A model generated the notes under the pieces. That model made no database searches. It worked only from the letters and a program-made list of their open reading frames with translations, and was not told the origin of the DNA. DNA of 64,000 nucleotides, taken from CAVPWP01 sp050789285 (GTDB taxonomy: Bacteria > Pseudomonadota > Alphaproteobacteria > Rhodobacterales > Rhodobacteraceae). Numbering within the stretch: position 1 is the stretch's first letter; each line of letters starts with the position of its first letter. Position numbers and translations under genes: made by a program. Positions 11,490-21,343 of this stretch are shown piece by piece. Location of the stretch: positions 1 through 64,000 of the forward strand of contig NZ_JBOUVX010000003.1 in the NCBI RefSeq assembly GCF_050789285.1. The letters run 5' to 3'.

Positions 11490-11914
11490 TCGAGGTCCTG
11501 GCCGCGCTGGAAGCCACGGGCCTTGCCCAGCACCTCAAGGCGTCGCGCTGGACCTATCCGCTGGTGAACGCGGGCCATGTGTTGGGGATCGCGCTTCTGG
11601 TGGGCGCGGTGATCCCGATGGACGTGGCGATCCTGCGCGGGCGCGCCGCGTCGGCGCAGGCGCTTCTGCGGCCCTTCGCGGTCGCGGGATTCGTGCTGAC
11701 GCTGGCCTGCGGCGCGCTTCTGTTCGTCACGCAGGCCGGCGACTACATCGCGAACGGCTGGTTCCAGGCGAAGATGGCGCTTCTTGGCGCGGCGATTGTG
11801 AACGCGGCCCTGCACCTGCGCGCCAGCGGGCGCGGCCTGCGCCGCGCCGCGATCGCCTCGCTCGTGCTCTGGCCCGGCGTCCTTCTGGCCGGTCGGATGA
11901 TCGCCTATTCCTGA
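11486..11914 (+). CDS. DUF6644-like integral membrane protein
   Basis: A 142-residue protein with four predicted membrane helices. Its N-terminal half contains LKASRWTYPLVNAGHVLGIALLVGAVIPMD with a conserved His, resembling the DUF6644/DUF2214 membrane families (the motif is split here only for naming: SRWTYPLVNAGH, then LGIALLVGAV). GTG 11486 overlaps the previous stop as GTGA, so translation is coupled. Its function is unknown; a heme- or metal-linked electron-transfer role for the pair is possible but not shown. It is convergent with lpdA. Confidence 0.68.
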   Translation: MIEVLAALEATGLAQHLKASRWTYPLVNAGHVLGIALLVGAVIPMDVAILRGRAASAQALLRPFAVAGFVLTLACGALLFVTQAGDYIANGWFQAKMALLGAAIVNAALHLRASGRGLRRAAIASLVLWPGVLLAGRMIAYS

Positions 11915-11918
11915 GCGG

Positions 11919-13316
11919 TCAGATGTGGATCGCCCGCCCGTAGGCGTCGAGCACCGCTTCGTGCATCGCCTCCGAGATCGTGGGATGCGGGAAGACGGTG
12001 TTCATCAGGTCTTCCTCGGTCGTCTCGAGCGTGCGGCCCACGACGTAGCCCTGGATCATCTCGGTCACTTCGGCCCCGATCATGTGCGCGCCCAGAAGCT
12101 CGCCCGTCTTTGCGTCGAAGATCGTCTTGACCATCCCCTCGGGATCACCAAGCGCGATGGCCTTGCCGTTGCCGATGAAGGGGAAGCGGCCGACCTTGAT
12201 CTCGTGGCCCTTCTCCTTCGCCTTCGCCTCGGTATAGCCGACGCTGGCCACCTGCGGGTGGCAATAGGTGCAGCCGGCGATGGCCTCGGGGCGCACGGGG
12301 TGGACATGGTTCTTGCCGGCGATGAGTTCGGCCACCATGACCCCTTCGTGGCTGGCCTTGTGCGCCAGCCAGGGCGCGCCGGCGATGTCGCCGATGGCGT
12401 ACAGCCCCTCGACCCCGGTGCGGCAGAACTCGTCCACGACGACATGCGTGCGGTCGATCCTGACCCCAAGCGCCTCGAGCCCCAGCCCCTCGACGTTGCC
12501 GACGATGCCGACGGCCGAGATCACCGTGTCGAACTCGTGCGTCTCGGTCTTGCCGCCGGTCTCGATATGGGCCGTGACCGTGCCCTTGCCGCGGTCGAGC
12601 TTCTTCACCGTGGCCTTCTCGAGGATCTTCATGCCCTGCTTGACGAAGCTTTTCCTGGCGAAGGCGCTGATCTCGGCGTCCTCCACGGGCAGGATGCGGT
12701 CCATCACCTCGACCACCGTCGTGTCGGCGCCGAGCGTGTTGTAAAAGCTTGCGAATTCGATGCCGATCGCGCCCGAGCCGATGACAAGAAGCTTCTTCGG
12801 CATCCGCGGCGGCGTCAGCGCATGCTTGTAGGTCCAGACCAGATCGCCGTCGGCCTCGAGCCCCGGAAGCTCGCGCGCGCGCGCGCCGGTCGCCAGGATG
12901 ATGTTCGCGGCCGTCAGCTCTTCGGTGCCCTTGTCGGTCTTGACCTGCACGCGGCCCTTCGCCGGGATCGTGGCCGCGCCCATCACGACCTCGACCTTGT
13001 TCTTCTTCATCAGGTGGCCCACGCCCGAGTTGAGCTGCTTGGCCACCGCGCGGCTGCGCTTGACAACGGCGTCAAGGTCATAGCCGATGCCCTCGGCGTT
13101 CAGCCCGAAGTCCTTGGCGCGGTGCATCAGGTGGAAGACCTCGGACGACCGCAGCATCGCCTTCGTGGGAATGCAGCCCCAGTTCAGGCAGATGCCGCCC
13201 ATATGCTCGCGCTCGACGATGGCGACCTTCAGGCCCAGTTGGCTGGCGCGGATCGCGGCCACGTATCCCCCGGGGCCCGCCCCGATCACGACGACGTCGA
13301 ATTGCTTGCCGGCCAT
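11919..13316 (-). CDS. lpdA: Dihydrolipoyl dehydrogenase (E3)
   Basis: A 465-residue flavoprotein that reoxidises lipoyl groups of 2-oxoacid dehydrogenase complexes. The FAD-binding GAGPGGY (12-18) is followed by the redox disulfide GGICLNWGCIPTKA (C43, C48), the NAD fold near VIGSGAIGIEFA, the FAD segment LYAIGDIAG, and the C-terminal HPHPTISE with the catalytic His-Glu pair. A GGAGGAG site precedes ATG 13316. It stands alone here, without E1/E2 genes. Confidence 0.95.
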   Translation of the reverse strand: MAGKQFDVVVIGAGPGGYVAAIRASQLGLKVAIVEREHMGGICLNWGCIPTKAMLRSSEVFHLMHRAKDFGLNAEGIGYDLDAVVKRSRAVAKQLNSGVGHLMKKNKVEVVMGAATIPAKGRVQVKTDKGTEELTAANIILATGARARELPGLEADGDLVWTYKHALTPPRMPKKLLVIGSGAIGIEFASFYNTLGADTTVVEVMDRILPVEDAEISAFARKSFVKQGMKILEKATVKKLDRGKGTVTAHIETGGKTETHEFDTVISAVGIVGNVEGLGLEALGVRIDRTHVVVDEFCRTGVEGLYAIGDIAGAPWLAHKASHEGVMVAELIAGKNHVHPVRPEAIAGCTYCHPQVASVGYTEAKAKEKGHEIKVGRFPFIGNGKAIALGDPEGMVKTIFDAKTGELLGAHMIGAEVTEMIQGYVVGRTLETTEEDLMNTVFPHPTISEAMHEAVLDAYGRAIHI

Positions 13317-13481
13317 CCCGCGCTTCTCCTCCCGCTTTGGTTTCGTGTCGATGTTCCTGACGACAAACCATGTGCCACAGACGACCCGTCCGTGTCACCC
13401 GGTCTTGCGAATTCCCGCGTTGAGCGGGGCGCATGGCTGGGGCTTCGGCGGCGGGCCTTTCGACCCGCGCCGATCCGGGCG

Positions 13482-14150
13482 TCAGTTGCCGGCGGGCGCC
13501 GCGTCGGTGCCGGGGGTCGATTCGGGGGCCGTCTCGGGGGCCGTCTCGGGCGCGGCGGGCGATGGGGCCACTTCGGGCGCGGGTGCGGTGGCGGGCCGGT
13601 CGCAGGCGCCGACCAGATCCTCGTAGCGCTGCACAAGCCAGCCCGGCGCCTCGTCGGGGATCTGCTCGTTCACCGAGGCCGAAACCTGGGCAAAGATCTT
13701 GGCGGTGCGGCTGTCGTCGATGACCGGGATCGGATCGGTGACGAGCAGGCGGTCATAGACGACAAGCGCCACGACGACCAGAAGCGCGCCGCGCACCACG
13801 CCGAAAAGGAACCCAAGCCCCTGGTCGATCCCGCTCAGCGCCGAGCGCTGGACGGCGCTGGAAAACAGCGGCGTGAAGATCGACACCACGATCAGCGCCA
13901 CCGCAAAGACCGTGGCGAAGGCAGCGATCATCGACAATTCGCAGCTGTCGCCCAGAAACTCGCCCACCACGGGGATTTCGCGCATCAGCGGCTCGGCCGA
14001 GGGCGCGAACAGGAAGGCGACGACCGCCGCGGCGATCCAGCCGCCGATCGCGAGGATCTCGCGCACGAATCCGCGCGAATAGGCCAGCACGGCCGACACG
14101 ACAATCAGAACGGCCACGATGCCGTCGACGAGCGTGAAACCTTCCATCAT
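13482..14150 (-). CDS. cvpA: CvpA family membrane protein
   Basis: A 222-residue protein with four hydrophobic segments in the first 150 residues. The opening TLVDGIVAVLIVVSAVLAYS and RGFVREILAIGGW block match the CvpA family (named for colicin V production; the real role is probably in envelope homeostasis). The last 45 residues are a low-complexity tail with PETAPETAPEST repeats. It follows radA by 15 bp on the same strand, so the two are likely cotranscribed. Confidence 0.85.
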   Translation of the reverse strand: MMEGFTLVDGIVAVLIVVSAVLAYSRGFVREILAIGGWIAAAVVAFLFAPSAEPLMREIPVVGEFLGDSCELSMIAAFATVFAVALIVVSIFTPLFSSAVQRSALSGIDQGLGFLFGVVRGALLVVVALVVYDRLLVTDPIPVIDDSRTAKIFAQVSASVNEQIPDEAPGWLVQRYEDLVGACDRPATAPAPEVAPSPAAPETAPETAPESTPGTDAAPAGN

Positions 14151-14165
14151 CCACTCCCCGGCGCG

Positions 14166-15530
<1,365 letters not shown>

Positions 15531-15573
15531 CAGCGCCCTAAATGGCCTGCCGCGGCGGTCGCGGCAAGCGCGA

Positions 15574-16035
15574 TCAGGGCCGCACCGCGAGGCGGCGCTC
15601 GGTCAGGTGCGCCACGGCCAGCGAGGCAAGCACCGCGACGGTGAAGAGATAAAGGCCCCAGGCGGGTTCGACCCGCCCGACGCCCACACCCTTCGCGATC
15701 ACGATGTAAAGTGCGATCAGGAAGACATCCGCCATCGCCAGCCGCCCGAGCCAGCGCAGCGGCGAAAGCCAGCGCGCGGGCGCGCGCCCAAGTTGCACCG
15801 CCAGAAGCGCCAGCGTCTTGGCGTAGGGGGCCACAAGCGCGAACAGCGCCACCAGAACCGCAAGCGCGCGGTCGCTGTCCCAGAGCGACGCGATGCCCGA
15901 CAGCACCGTGATCTCGGACAGGCCGAACAGCGGCAGAAGGCCCGCCCGCACCAGCGGCGCCGACCAGGCGATGGGGAACAGGATCAGAAGGCCAAGATTG
16001 GCCGCGACGAGGGCGCGCATGCCCCCTCGTGCCAT
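15574..16035 (-). CDS. PqiA-like single-domain membrane protein
   Basis: A 153-residue protein with four hydrophobic segments, resembling one paraquat-inducible protein A domain (ALVAPYAKTLALLAV, LGRLAMADVFLIALYIV). In full systems PqiA works beside MCE lipid-transport proteins; this single-domain version lies in the same transcriptional run as mlaEF. Two starts are possible, ATG 16035 (GGACGG upstream) and ATG 16020 (GAGGGGG very close). Either overlaps the end of the preceding gene, by 52 or 37 bp. Confidence 0.72.
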   Translation of the reverse strand: MARGGMRALVAANLGLLILFPIAWSAPLVRAGLLPLFGLSEITVLSGIASLWDSDRALAVLVALFALVAPYAKTLALLAVQLGRAPARWLSPLRWLGRLAMADVFLIALYIVIAKGVGVGRVEPAWGLYLFTVAVLASLAVAHLTERRLAVRP

Positions 16036-16574
16036 CGCCGTCCGGGCATTGCAATTGCCGGCGGGGCGATCGCCGGCGCACGGCGCAGGAAGGCAAGGTC
16101 GAACGCCTCGGGCGACACCGCCCCCTCCGCGCCCTGCGCCACCGGCCGCCGCGCGCCCAGGCCGGGATCCTGCCGCGCCTCACTGGGGGCGACAGGCGGC
16201 GCGGACCGGAGCGGGGCTGGCCACATCACCGCGCCGGCGGGCCTGCGGTGGCGAAAGACGACCTCGGCCGCTTCCGCGTCCCGGTAGCCGCCCCCACCGC
16301 GCCGCAGGACCCGGCCAAGGATCGGCCAAAGCGCCATCGAGATCAGGCACAGAGCGAACCCCGCGCCGTTCACCGCCTCGAGGTGCATCGCCCAGGGCAG
16401 AAGGCTGACGCCCGAGACCGCGGCGAAGCCCGCATAAGCCATCCAGATCGGGGCCGCCCGCCCGGTGCCCGCCGAAACCGAGGCAAAGGCGCGCTCGGCC
16501 GCGAAGATCGCCAGCAGAAGCGGCAGCCCCGCGATGACGAAGCGCAGCGAGATCCAGACAAGCGCGGTGCTCAT
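15984..16574 (-). CDS. Hypothetical membrane protein
   Basis: A 196-residue product with three or four hydrophobic segments in the first 115 residues (LVWISLRFVIAGLPLLLAIF, then FAAVSGVSLLPWAMHL). A polar, Arg/Ala/Pro-rich C-terminus follows and overlaps the start of the PqiA-like gene. I do not recognise a family. The start MSTALVW at 16574 was chosen over an upstream one for its hydrophobic N-terminus. The long overlap suggests translational coupling, or that the distal tail is poorly conserved. Confidence 0.55.
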   Translation of the reverse strand: MSTALVWISLRFVIAGLPLLLAIFAAERAFASVSAGTGRAAPIWMAYAGFAAVSGVSLLPWAMHLEAVNGAGFALCLISMALWPILGRVLRRGGGGYRDAEAAEVVFRHRRPAGAVMWPAPLRSAPPVAPSEARQDPGLGARRPVAQGAEGAVSPEAFDLAFLRRAPAIAPPAIAMPGRRWHEGACAPSSRPILAF

Positions 16575-16670
16575 GGTCAGGCCATCCGATTGGGGCGCAG
16601 GGTCGCGCCGGACGGGGGCAGAAGACCAGATCATCCCTAACGGCGGGTTAACGCCGGCGCGGGCGACGGC

Positions 16671-17417
16671 TTAGCGCACGGCCTCGATCGGCCCCTCGGC
16701 CCGACCGTGAATGAACTGCTGCAGATAAGGGTCTGCTGCCGCGTCCATTTCCGCGACCGGCCCCTGCCACTGGATGACGCCCGCGTGCAGCATCGCCACC
16801 CGGTCGGCGATGGCGCGGACCGAGCTCATGTCATGGGTGATGGTGATCGCGGTCACGCCCATCTCGACCACGATCTCGCGGATCAGGTCGTTGATGACAC
16901 CGGCCATGATCGGGTCAAGACCGGTCGTCGGTTCGTCGAAGAAGATGATCTCGGGTTCGGCCGCGATGGCGCGGGCCAGACCCACGCGCTTCTGCATGCC
17001 CCCCGACAGCTCGGCCGGAAAGAGATCGGCGACCGAGGATTTCAGGCCCACGCGCCGCAGCTTGTCGATCGCAATCTCGCGCGCCTCGGCCCTGGGTCGC
17101 TTGAGCGAACCGCGCAGCAGACGGAAGGCCACGTTCTGCCAGACGCTCAGGCTGTCGAACAGCGCGCCGCCCTGAAACAGCATTCCAAAGCGGGCGAGGA
17201 AGGCATCGCGGTCCTCGTCCTTGACGTTGCGGCCATCGATGAGGATGTCGCCGGCATCCGGCCGGACCAGTCCCAGGATGCACTTCAGCAGGACGGACTT
17301 CCCCGTGCCCGATCCGCCGATGACGACCATGCTTTCGCCGCTGTCGACCGAAAGGTTCACGCCGCTCAGCACCTGGTTGGGGCCAAAGGATTTTCTGAGA
17401 TCCCGAAGCTCGATCAT
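16671..17417 (-). CDS. mlaF: ABC transporter ATP-binding protein, MlaF type
   Basis: A 248-residue ATPase of the Mla/MCE phospholipid transport system that maintains outer-membrane lipid asymmetry. It has Walker A GGSGTGKS (34-41), the signature LSGGMQKRVGLARAIA, Walker B IIFFDEPTTGLDP and the switch His in TITHDMSSV; the GMQKR variant is typical of MlaF. Its start overlaps the mlaE stop by 4 bp. No MCE-domain MlaD follows here, so the rest of the system must be elsewhere or replaced. Confidence 0.9.
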   Translation of the reverse strand: MIELRDLRKSFGPNQVLSGVNLSVDSGESMVVIGGSGTGKSVLLKCILGLVRPDAGDILIDGRNVKDEDRDAFLARFGMLFQGGALFDSLSVWQNVAFRLLRGSLKRPRAEAREIAIDKLRRVGLKSSVADLFPAELSGGMQKRVGLARAIAAEPEIIFFDEPTTGLDPIMAGVINDLIREIVVEMGVTAITITHDMSSVRAIADRVAMLHAGVIQWQGPVAEMDAAADPYLQQFIHGRAEGPIEAVR

Positions 17418-18187
17418 TCGGTGAAGAAGACCTCTGTCAGGACGAAGTTCGCCGCCAGGATCAGGACGGACGCCGACACCACAGCGTTCGTGGTGGCCCG
17501 GCCCACGCCCTGAGCGCCGCGGCCCGAATTCATGCCGTGATAGCAGCCCATCACAGCCACGATGACCCCGAAGACGCTGGCCTTGATCAACCCCGAGATC
17601 ACGTCCCAGGCTTCAAGAAAGTCAATGGTATTATTCATGTAGGCGGCGGGGTTGAAGCCAAGGCGGTAGACCCCCACCAGGTATCCGCCCATGATCCCGA
17701 TGGCGTCTCCGATGAAGACCAGCACCGGCAGGACCAGCGCCGCGGCGATGATGCGCGGCACGGCCAGGTATTTCATCGGGTTGGTCGACAGCGTCACCAG
17801 CGCGTCGATCTGCTCGGTCACCTTCATCGTGCCAAGCTCGGCCGCGATCGACGCCGCGACACGCCCCGCCACCATCAGCCCGCCCAGAACCGGCCCAAGC
17901 TCGCGCACGATGCCGATCGCCACGATCGAGGGCACCACCGTCTCGGCGTTGAAGCGCGCGCCCCCGGCATAGATCTGAAGCGCCAGTGCGCCGCCTGTGA
18001 ACAGCGCCGTCAGCCCGACGACCGGAAGGCTGAAATAGCCAATGAATAGAAGTGCCTGCCCGAATTCCTTCAGGTAGAACGGCGGGCGCAGCATGTGGCT
18101 GGCGGCGACGCCGGCAAACAGGCTGACCCGGCCAATGCTGGCCAGAAGCGCGATCACCGACCGGCCGATGGCGGCAAGGACGTTCAC
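17414..18187 (-). CDS. mlaE: ABC transporter permease, MlaE type
   Basis: A 257-residue inner-membrane permease, partner of MlaF. Family blocks are FYLKEFGQALLFIGYFSLP, IVRELGPVLGGLMVAGRVAA, AELGTMKVTEQIDAL and VPRIIAAALVLPVLVF. It has five or six membrane segments. Its ATG overlaps the alr stop (ATGA) and its stop overlaps the mlaF start, so alr, mlaE and mlaF are translationally coupled. Confidence 0.9.
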   Translation of the reverse strand: MNVLAAIGRSVIALLASIGRVSLFAGVAASHMLRPPFYLKEFGQALLFIGYFSLPVVGLTALFTGGALALQIYAGGARFNAETVVPSIVAIGIVRELGPVLGGLMVAGRVAASIAAELGTMKVTEQIDALVTLSTNPMKYLAVPRIIAAALVLPVLVFIGDAIGIMGGYLVGVYRLGFNPAAYMNNTIDFLEAWDVISGLIKASVFGVIVAVMGCYHGMNSGRGAQGVGRATTNAVVSASVLILAANFVLTEVFFTE

Positions 18188-19236
18188 GCGCCGGTCTCGC
18201 GGTAGCGGCGGTGATAGCGCTGGCCGAGCGCGGTCAGCACCTCGTAGCCGATGGTGCCCGCCGCGGCGGCAAGGTCGTCGACGGTCTGTTCGGCGCAGAG
18301 CAGGTCAAGGCTGTCAGGCTCGTGGTCCAGTCCGCCGACCTCGACGGTGATGAGGTCCATCGAGATGCGCCCGACGATCGGGCAGGCCTGGCCCCGGCTG
18401 AAGGCCAGTGCCCCGCCGCGGCTAGCCGCCCGGATGAGGCCATCGGCGTAACCCGCTGCGATCGTGGCAAGTTTCACGTCGCGCGGCGCCGTCCAGCCAT
18501 TGCCGTAGCCGACCGTCTCGCCCTCCTGAACCTCGCGGATCTGGATCACCGGCACGCTCAGCCAGGCGACGGGATCGGCCTCAAGGAAGGGCTCGCCGCC
18601 GTAAAGGCCCACGCCGGGGCGCGTCAGGTCGAAGTGATAGGCGTCGCCCAGCAGGATGCCCCCCGTGGCCGACAGCGACCGGGGCGCGTCGATGCCGTCG
18701 GTCAGGTCGCGAAACAGCGCAAGCTGCGCGGCGTTCATCGGATGCTCGGGGTCGTCCGCGCAGGCAAGATGGCTCATCACCAGGCGCGGGGCCCGCGGCA
18801 GCGCGATCTCGCGCACGGCGGCCCATTCTGCGGGCTCTAGGCCCAGCCGGTTCATGCCGGTGTCAAGCTGGACGCCGAAGGCATGGCCCGGCAGCGCCTC
18901 GAAATGGCGGGTGAGCTGGTCGATCGAGTTGAGCATCGGCACAAGGTCGAGGTCGGCGATCATGTCGGTGTCGCCGCGCATGTGCCCGCCCAGGACAAGG
19001 ATCTCGGGCCCCGGCCCCAGCGCCTGCCGCAGCGTGGCCCCTTCTTCGGCCACGGCGACGAAGAAGCGCCGCACGCCTTCCTGCGCCAGGCGGCGGGCCA
19101 CGCGCCCGGCCCCCAGGCCATAGGCGTCGGCCTTCACGACCGCGCCGGTTTCGGTCTGCGCGCCCGAGGCGCTGTCGAGCGCGCGCCAGTTCCGCGCCAG
19201 CGCGTCAAGATCGATGGTTAGGGTGCCGGTTGCCAT
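18184..19236 (-). CDS. alr: Alanine racemase
   Basis: A 350-residue PLP enzyme that makes D-alanine for peptidoglycan. The Schiff-base lysine is K35 in VVKADAYGLGAG. The second-domain segment TVGYGNGW carries the catalytic tyrosine, and GRISMDLITVEVG is a conserved C-terminal block. It is slightly short for the family but complete. It is the first gene of a leftward run with mlaE and mlaF, placing cell-wall precursor synthesis next to envelope lipid transport. Confidence 0.92.
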   Translation of the reverse strand: MATGTLTIDLDALARNWRALDSASGAQTETGAVVKADAYGLGAGRVARRLAQEGVRRFFVAVAEEGATLRQALGPGPEILVLGGHMRGDTDMIADLDLVPMLNSIDQLTRHFEALPGHAFGVQLDTGMNRLGLEPAEWAAVREIALPRAPRLVMSHLACADDPEHPMNAAQLALFRDLTDGIDAPRSLSATGGILLGDAYHFDLTRPGVGLYGGEPFLEADPVAWLSVPVIQIREVQEGETVGYGNGWTAPRDVKLATIAAGYADGLIRAASRGGALAFSRGQACPIVGRISMDLITVEVGGLDHEPDSLDLLCAEQTVDDLAAAAGTIGYEVLTALGQRYHRRYRETGA

Positions 19237-19309
19237 GGCGTCGTTCTGACAGGCGCGCGGGCGAGGTCAAGACCTCTTGGCCACGCGCGCCCGCACGTTC
19301 CGACTGCTG

Positions 19310-19891
19310 TCAGGCCGCCGCGTCCTGAAGCGCGCGCACCGTCGCGCCATAGCCGCCATCGCTGAGAAAGGCCGCCTCGGCCGGCTGGGTATCGCGCGAC
19401 AGGGCCGCGTTGCGGTAGGGGAAGCGGCCGAACCGGCGGATCACCTCGCGGTGCGCCTTGGCGTGAAGAAGGCTGCTGGCCCCCGACTGCGGCAGGCGCG
19501 TCATCATCAGGCGCACGCAGCGGTCCTGATCGGCCAGGCATTCGGAATGCATCAACGGCAGGTAGAAGAACTGCCGGGCCGGTTCGTCGATCCGCAGGTC
19601 CCAGCCCTTGTCGATCGCGGTCTTGGCCGCCGAGCGGGCCGCCTTGTCCAGCGCGAAGGCCTCGGGCCGGTCGCGGAACATGTTGCGCGGAAACTGGTCG
19701 GTCAGGATGATGTAGGCCAGCGTTCCGTTGGGATAGGTCAGCCAGAGCGACAGGGCGCCATCGCGCGCCCGGGTCCAGTCGGACAGGAAGGTTTCCCGGA
19801 TCTCGGCATCGAGCGCGTCTCCGCCCTTGTACCATCCCTCGGGTCCGACCTTGTCCAGCCAATAGGTCAGAATGTCATCAGGGTTTGCCAT
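19310..19891 (-). CDS. DUF924 family protein
   Basis: A 193-residue all-helical protein. Family hallmarks are DDILTYWLDKVGPEGWYKGG, FLSDWTRARDGALSLW, ILTDQFPRNMFRD and FFYLPLMHSE. DUF924 proteins have a TPR-like fold, and no activity is agreed. ATG 19891 is preceded by AGGAGCAGTGC. It lies downstream of an MFS gene in the same direction (66 bp). Confidence 0.85.
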   Translation of the reverse strand: MANPDDILTYWLDKVGPEGWYKGGDALDAEIRETFLSDWTRARDGALSLWLTYPNGTLAYIILTDQFPRNMFRDRPEAFALDKAARSAAKTAIDKGWDLRIDEPARQFFYLPLMHSECLADQDRCVRLMMTRLPQSGASSLLHAKAHREVIRRFGRFPYRNAALSRDTQPAEAAFLSDGGYGATVRALQDAAA

Positions 19892-19957
19892 GCACTGCTC
19901 CTGCACCTCTCGCATTCCCCCCGATGTGGGGAAGCGTTGCAAAACTTTCAAACCGAA

Positions 19958-21259
19958 TCAAGCCGCGCCATCTTGGCGGGCTGCGTCTGTATCCTTTTCC
20001 GTTGCGGTTTCGCCAAGGGCTTCCTGCGCCTCGGCGTAGAGTTCCTGCGCGACTTCCAGCGCAACGGGCGTGGCCGTCGGCCCGATCGGGGCGAAGCGCG
20101 AGGTCTCGTCCGGGGTGGGCACCACGGGGCGGCGCAGCATCCGCCAGCCGGCATAGCCGCCCGAAGCCAGCATGAGCGCGCCGATGAACAGCCAGAAGCC
20201 CGAAGGCCCCACCTGCCCCAGCGCCCAGCCGGTGACGATGGGCCCGGCGATGGCGCCCACGCCGTTGAGGAAGATGAGCCCGCCGGACGCCGCCGCCATG
20301 TCGTCGCCTTCCAGGAAATCGTTGGTATAGGCGATCAGCAGCCCGTAAAGCGGGTTCGACAGCCCGCCCACAAGGAAGGCCACCGCAAGAAGCGCGGGGA
20401 AGAAGCTGCCAAGGGCGACCCCGGCCATGGCCGAGAGGCCGCCCAGGATCGACACCGCCATGATCAGCCGGCGACGGTCCATCCGGTCGGACAGCCACCC
20501 CAGAGGGTATTGAAAGACCAGCGCGCCGGTCATGATCGCGGCGACGAAGACCGGGATCTGCGTCAGCGTCATGCCCGCGGCGCTGCCATAGACCGCCGGC
20601 ATCCCGTAAAGCGCGCCGTAGACCCCACCCAGGATCAGCACCCCCACGCAGCCCAGCGGCGAGATTCGGTAAAGCGCCACAAGGCTCAGCGGTTTCGCCG
20701 TCTGGAACGACGGGGTCGGGTTGATCGACAGAAGAATCGGCAGGAACGACAGCGACACCAGCACCGAGGGGATCACGAAGACGATGAAGCCCGAGGCGTC
20801 GCCGAACAGCAGCAAGCCCTGCGCCATGACCATCCCGCCCATCTGGACGATGAGGTAAAGCGACAGCGCCTTGCCGCGATTCTCGTTCGCGACCGAGTTG
20901 TTGAGCCAGCTTTCGGCGGTGACGTAGACGCCCGAGAAGCAGAACCCGAAGGCCACGCGCAGGATCACCCAGGCCCAGGGCGCGGTAATCGAGGGGTAAA
21001 GGATCAGGATCGCCGAGACCATCGACGCGAGCGCCGCGAAGACGCGCACATGCCCCACCCGCCGGATCATCGTGGGCGTCAGCCGCGAGCCCAGAAGGAA
21101 GCCCGCGAAATAGCCCGACATCACGATCGACAGTTCGAGCGTCGTGAACCCCTCGATCCCGCCGCGGATGCCGATCAGCGTCGCCTGCATGCCGTTGCCC
21201 AGCATGAGAAGCAGCATTCCAAGCAGAAGGGCCCAGACGCTGAATAGCACTTGTAGCAC
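19958..21259 (-). CDS. MFS transporter (YcaD-like)
   Basis: A 433-residue permease with 12 predicted segments. The N-terminal half has VMSGYFAGFLLGSRL and FCFSGVYVTAESWLNN, the latter characteristic of the YcaD-like MFS group; a WLSDRMDRRRLIM loop marks the second half. The last 50 residues are a charged Glu/Ala-rich cytoplasmic tail. The substrate is unknown. It follows queA by 84 bp on the same strand. Confidence 0.83.
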   Translation of the reverse strand: MLQVLFSVWALLLGMLLLMLGNGMQATLIGIRGGIEGFTTLELSIVMSGYFAGFLLGSRLTPTMIRRVGHVRVFAALASMVSAILILYPSITAPWAWVILRVAFGFCFSGVYVTAESWLNNSVANENRGKALSLYLIVQMGGMVMAQGLLLFGDASGFIVFVIPSVLVSLSFLPILLSINPTPSFQTAKPLSLVALYRISPLGCVGVLILGGVYGALYGMPAVYGSAAGMTLTQIPVFVAAIMTGALVFQYPLGWLSDRMDRRRLIMAVSILGGLSAMAGVALGSFFPALLAVAFLVGGLSNPLYGLLIAYTNDFLEGDDMAAASGGLIFLNGVGAIAGPIVTGWALGQVGPSGFWLFIGALMLASGGYAGWRMLRRPVVPTPDETSRFAPIGPTATPVALEVAQELYAEAQEALGETATEKDTDAARQDGAA

Positions 21260-21343
21260 GGCGTTCGCCTCCGTCGTCTGGCCTGTCGGTCCTATCCTGC
21301 CCCGACGCGACCCCTCGCGTCAAAACACGACCTGCGGCGGCGC

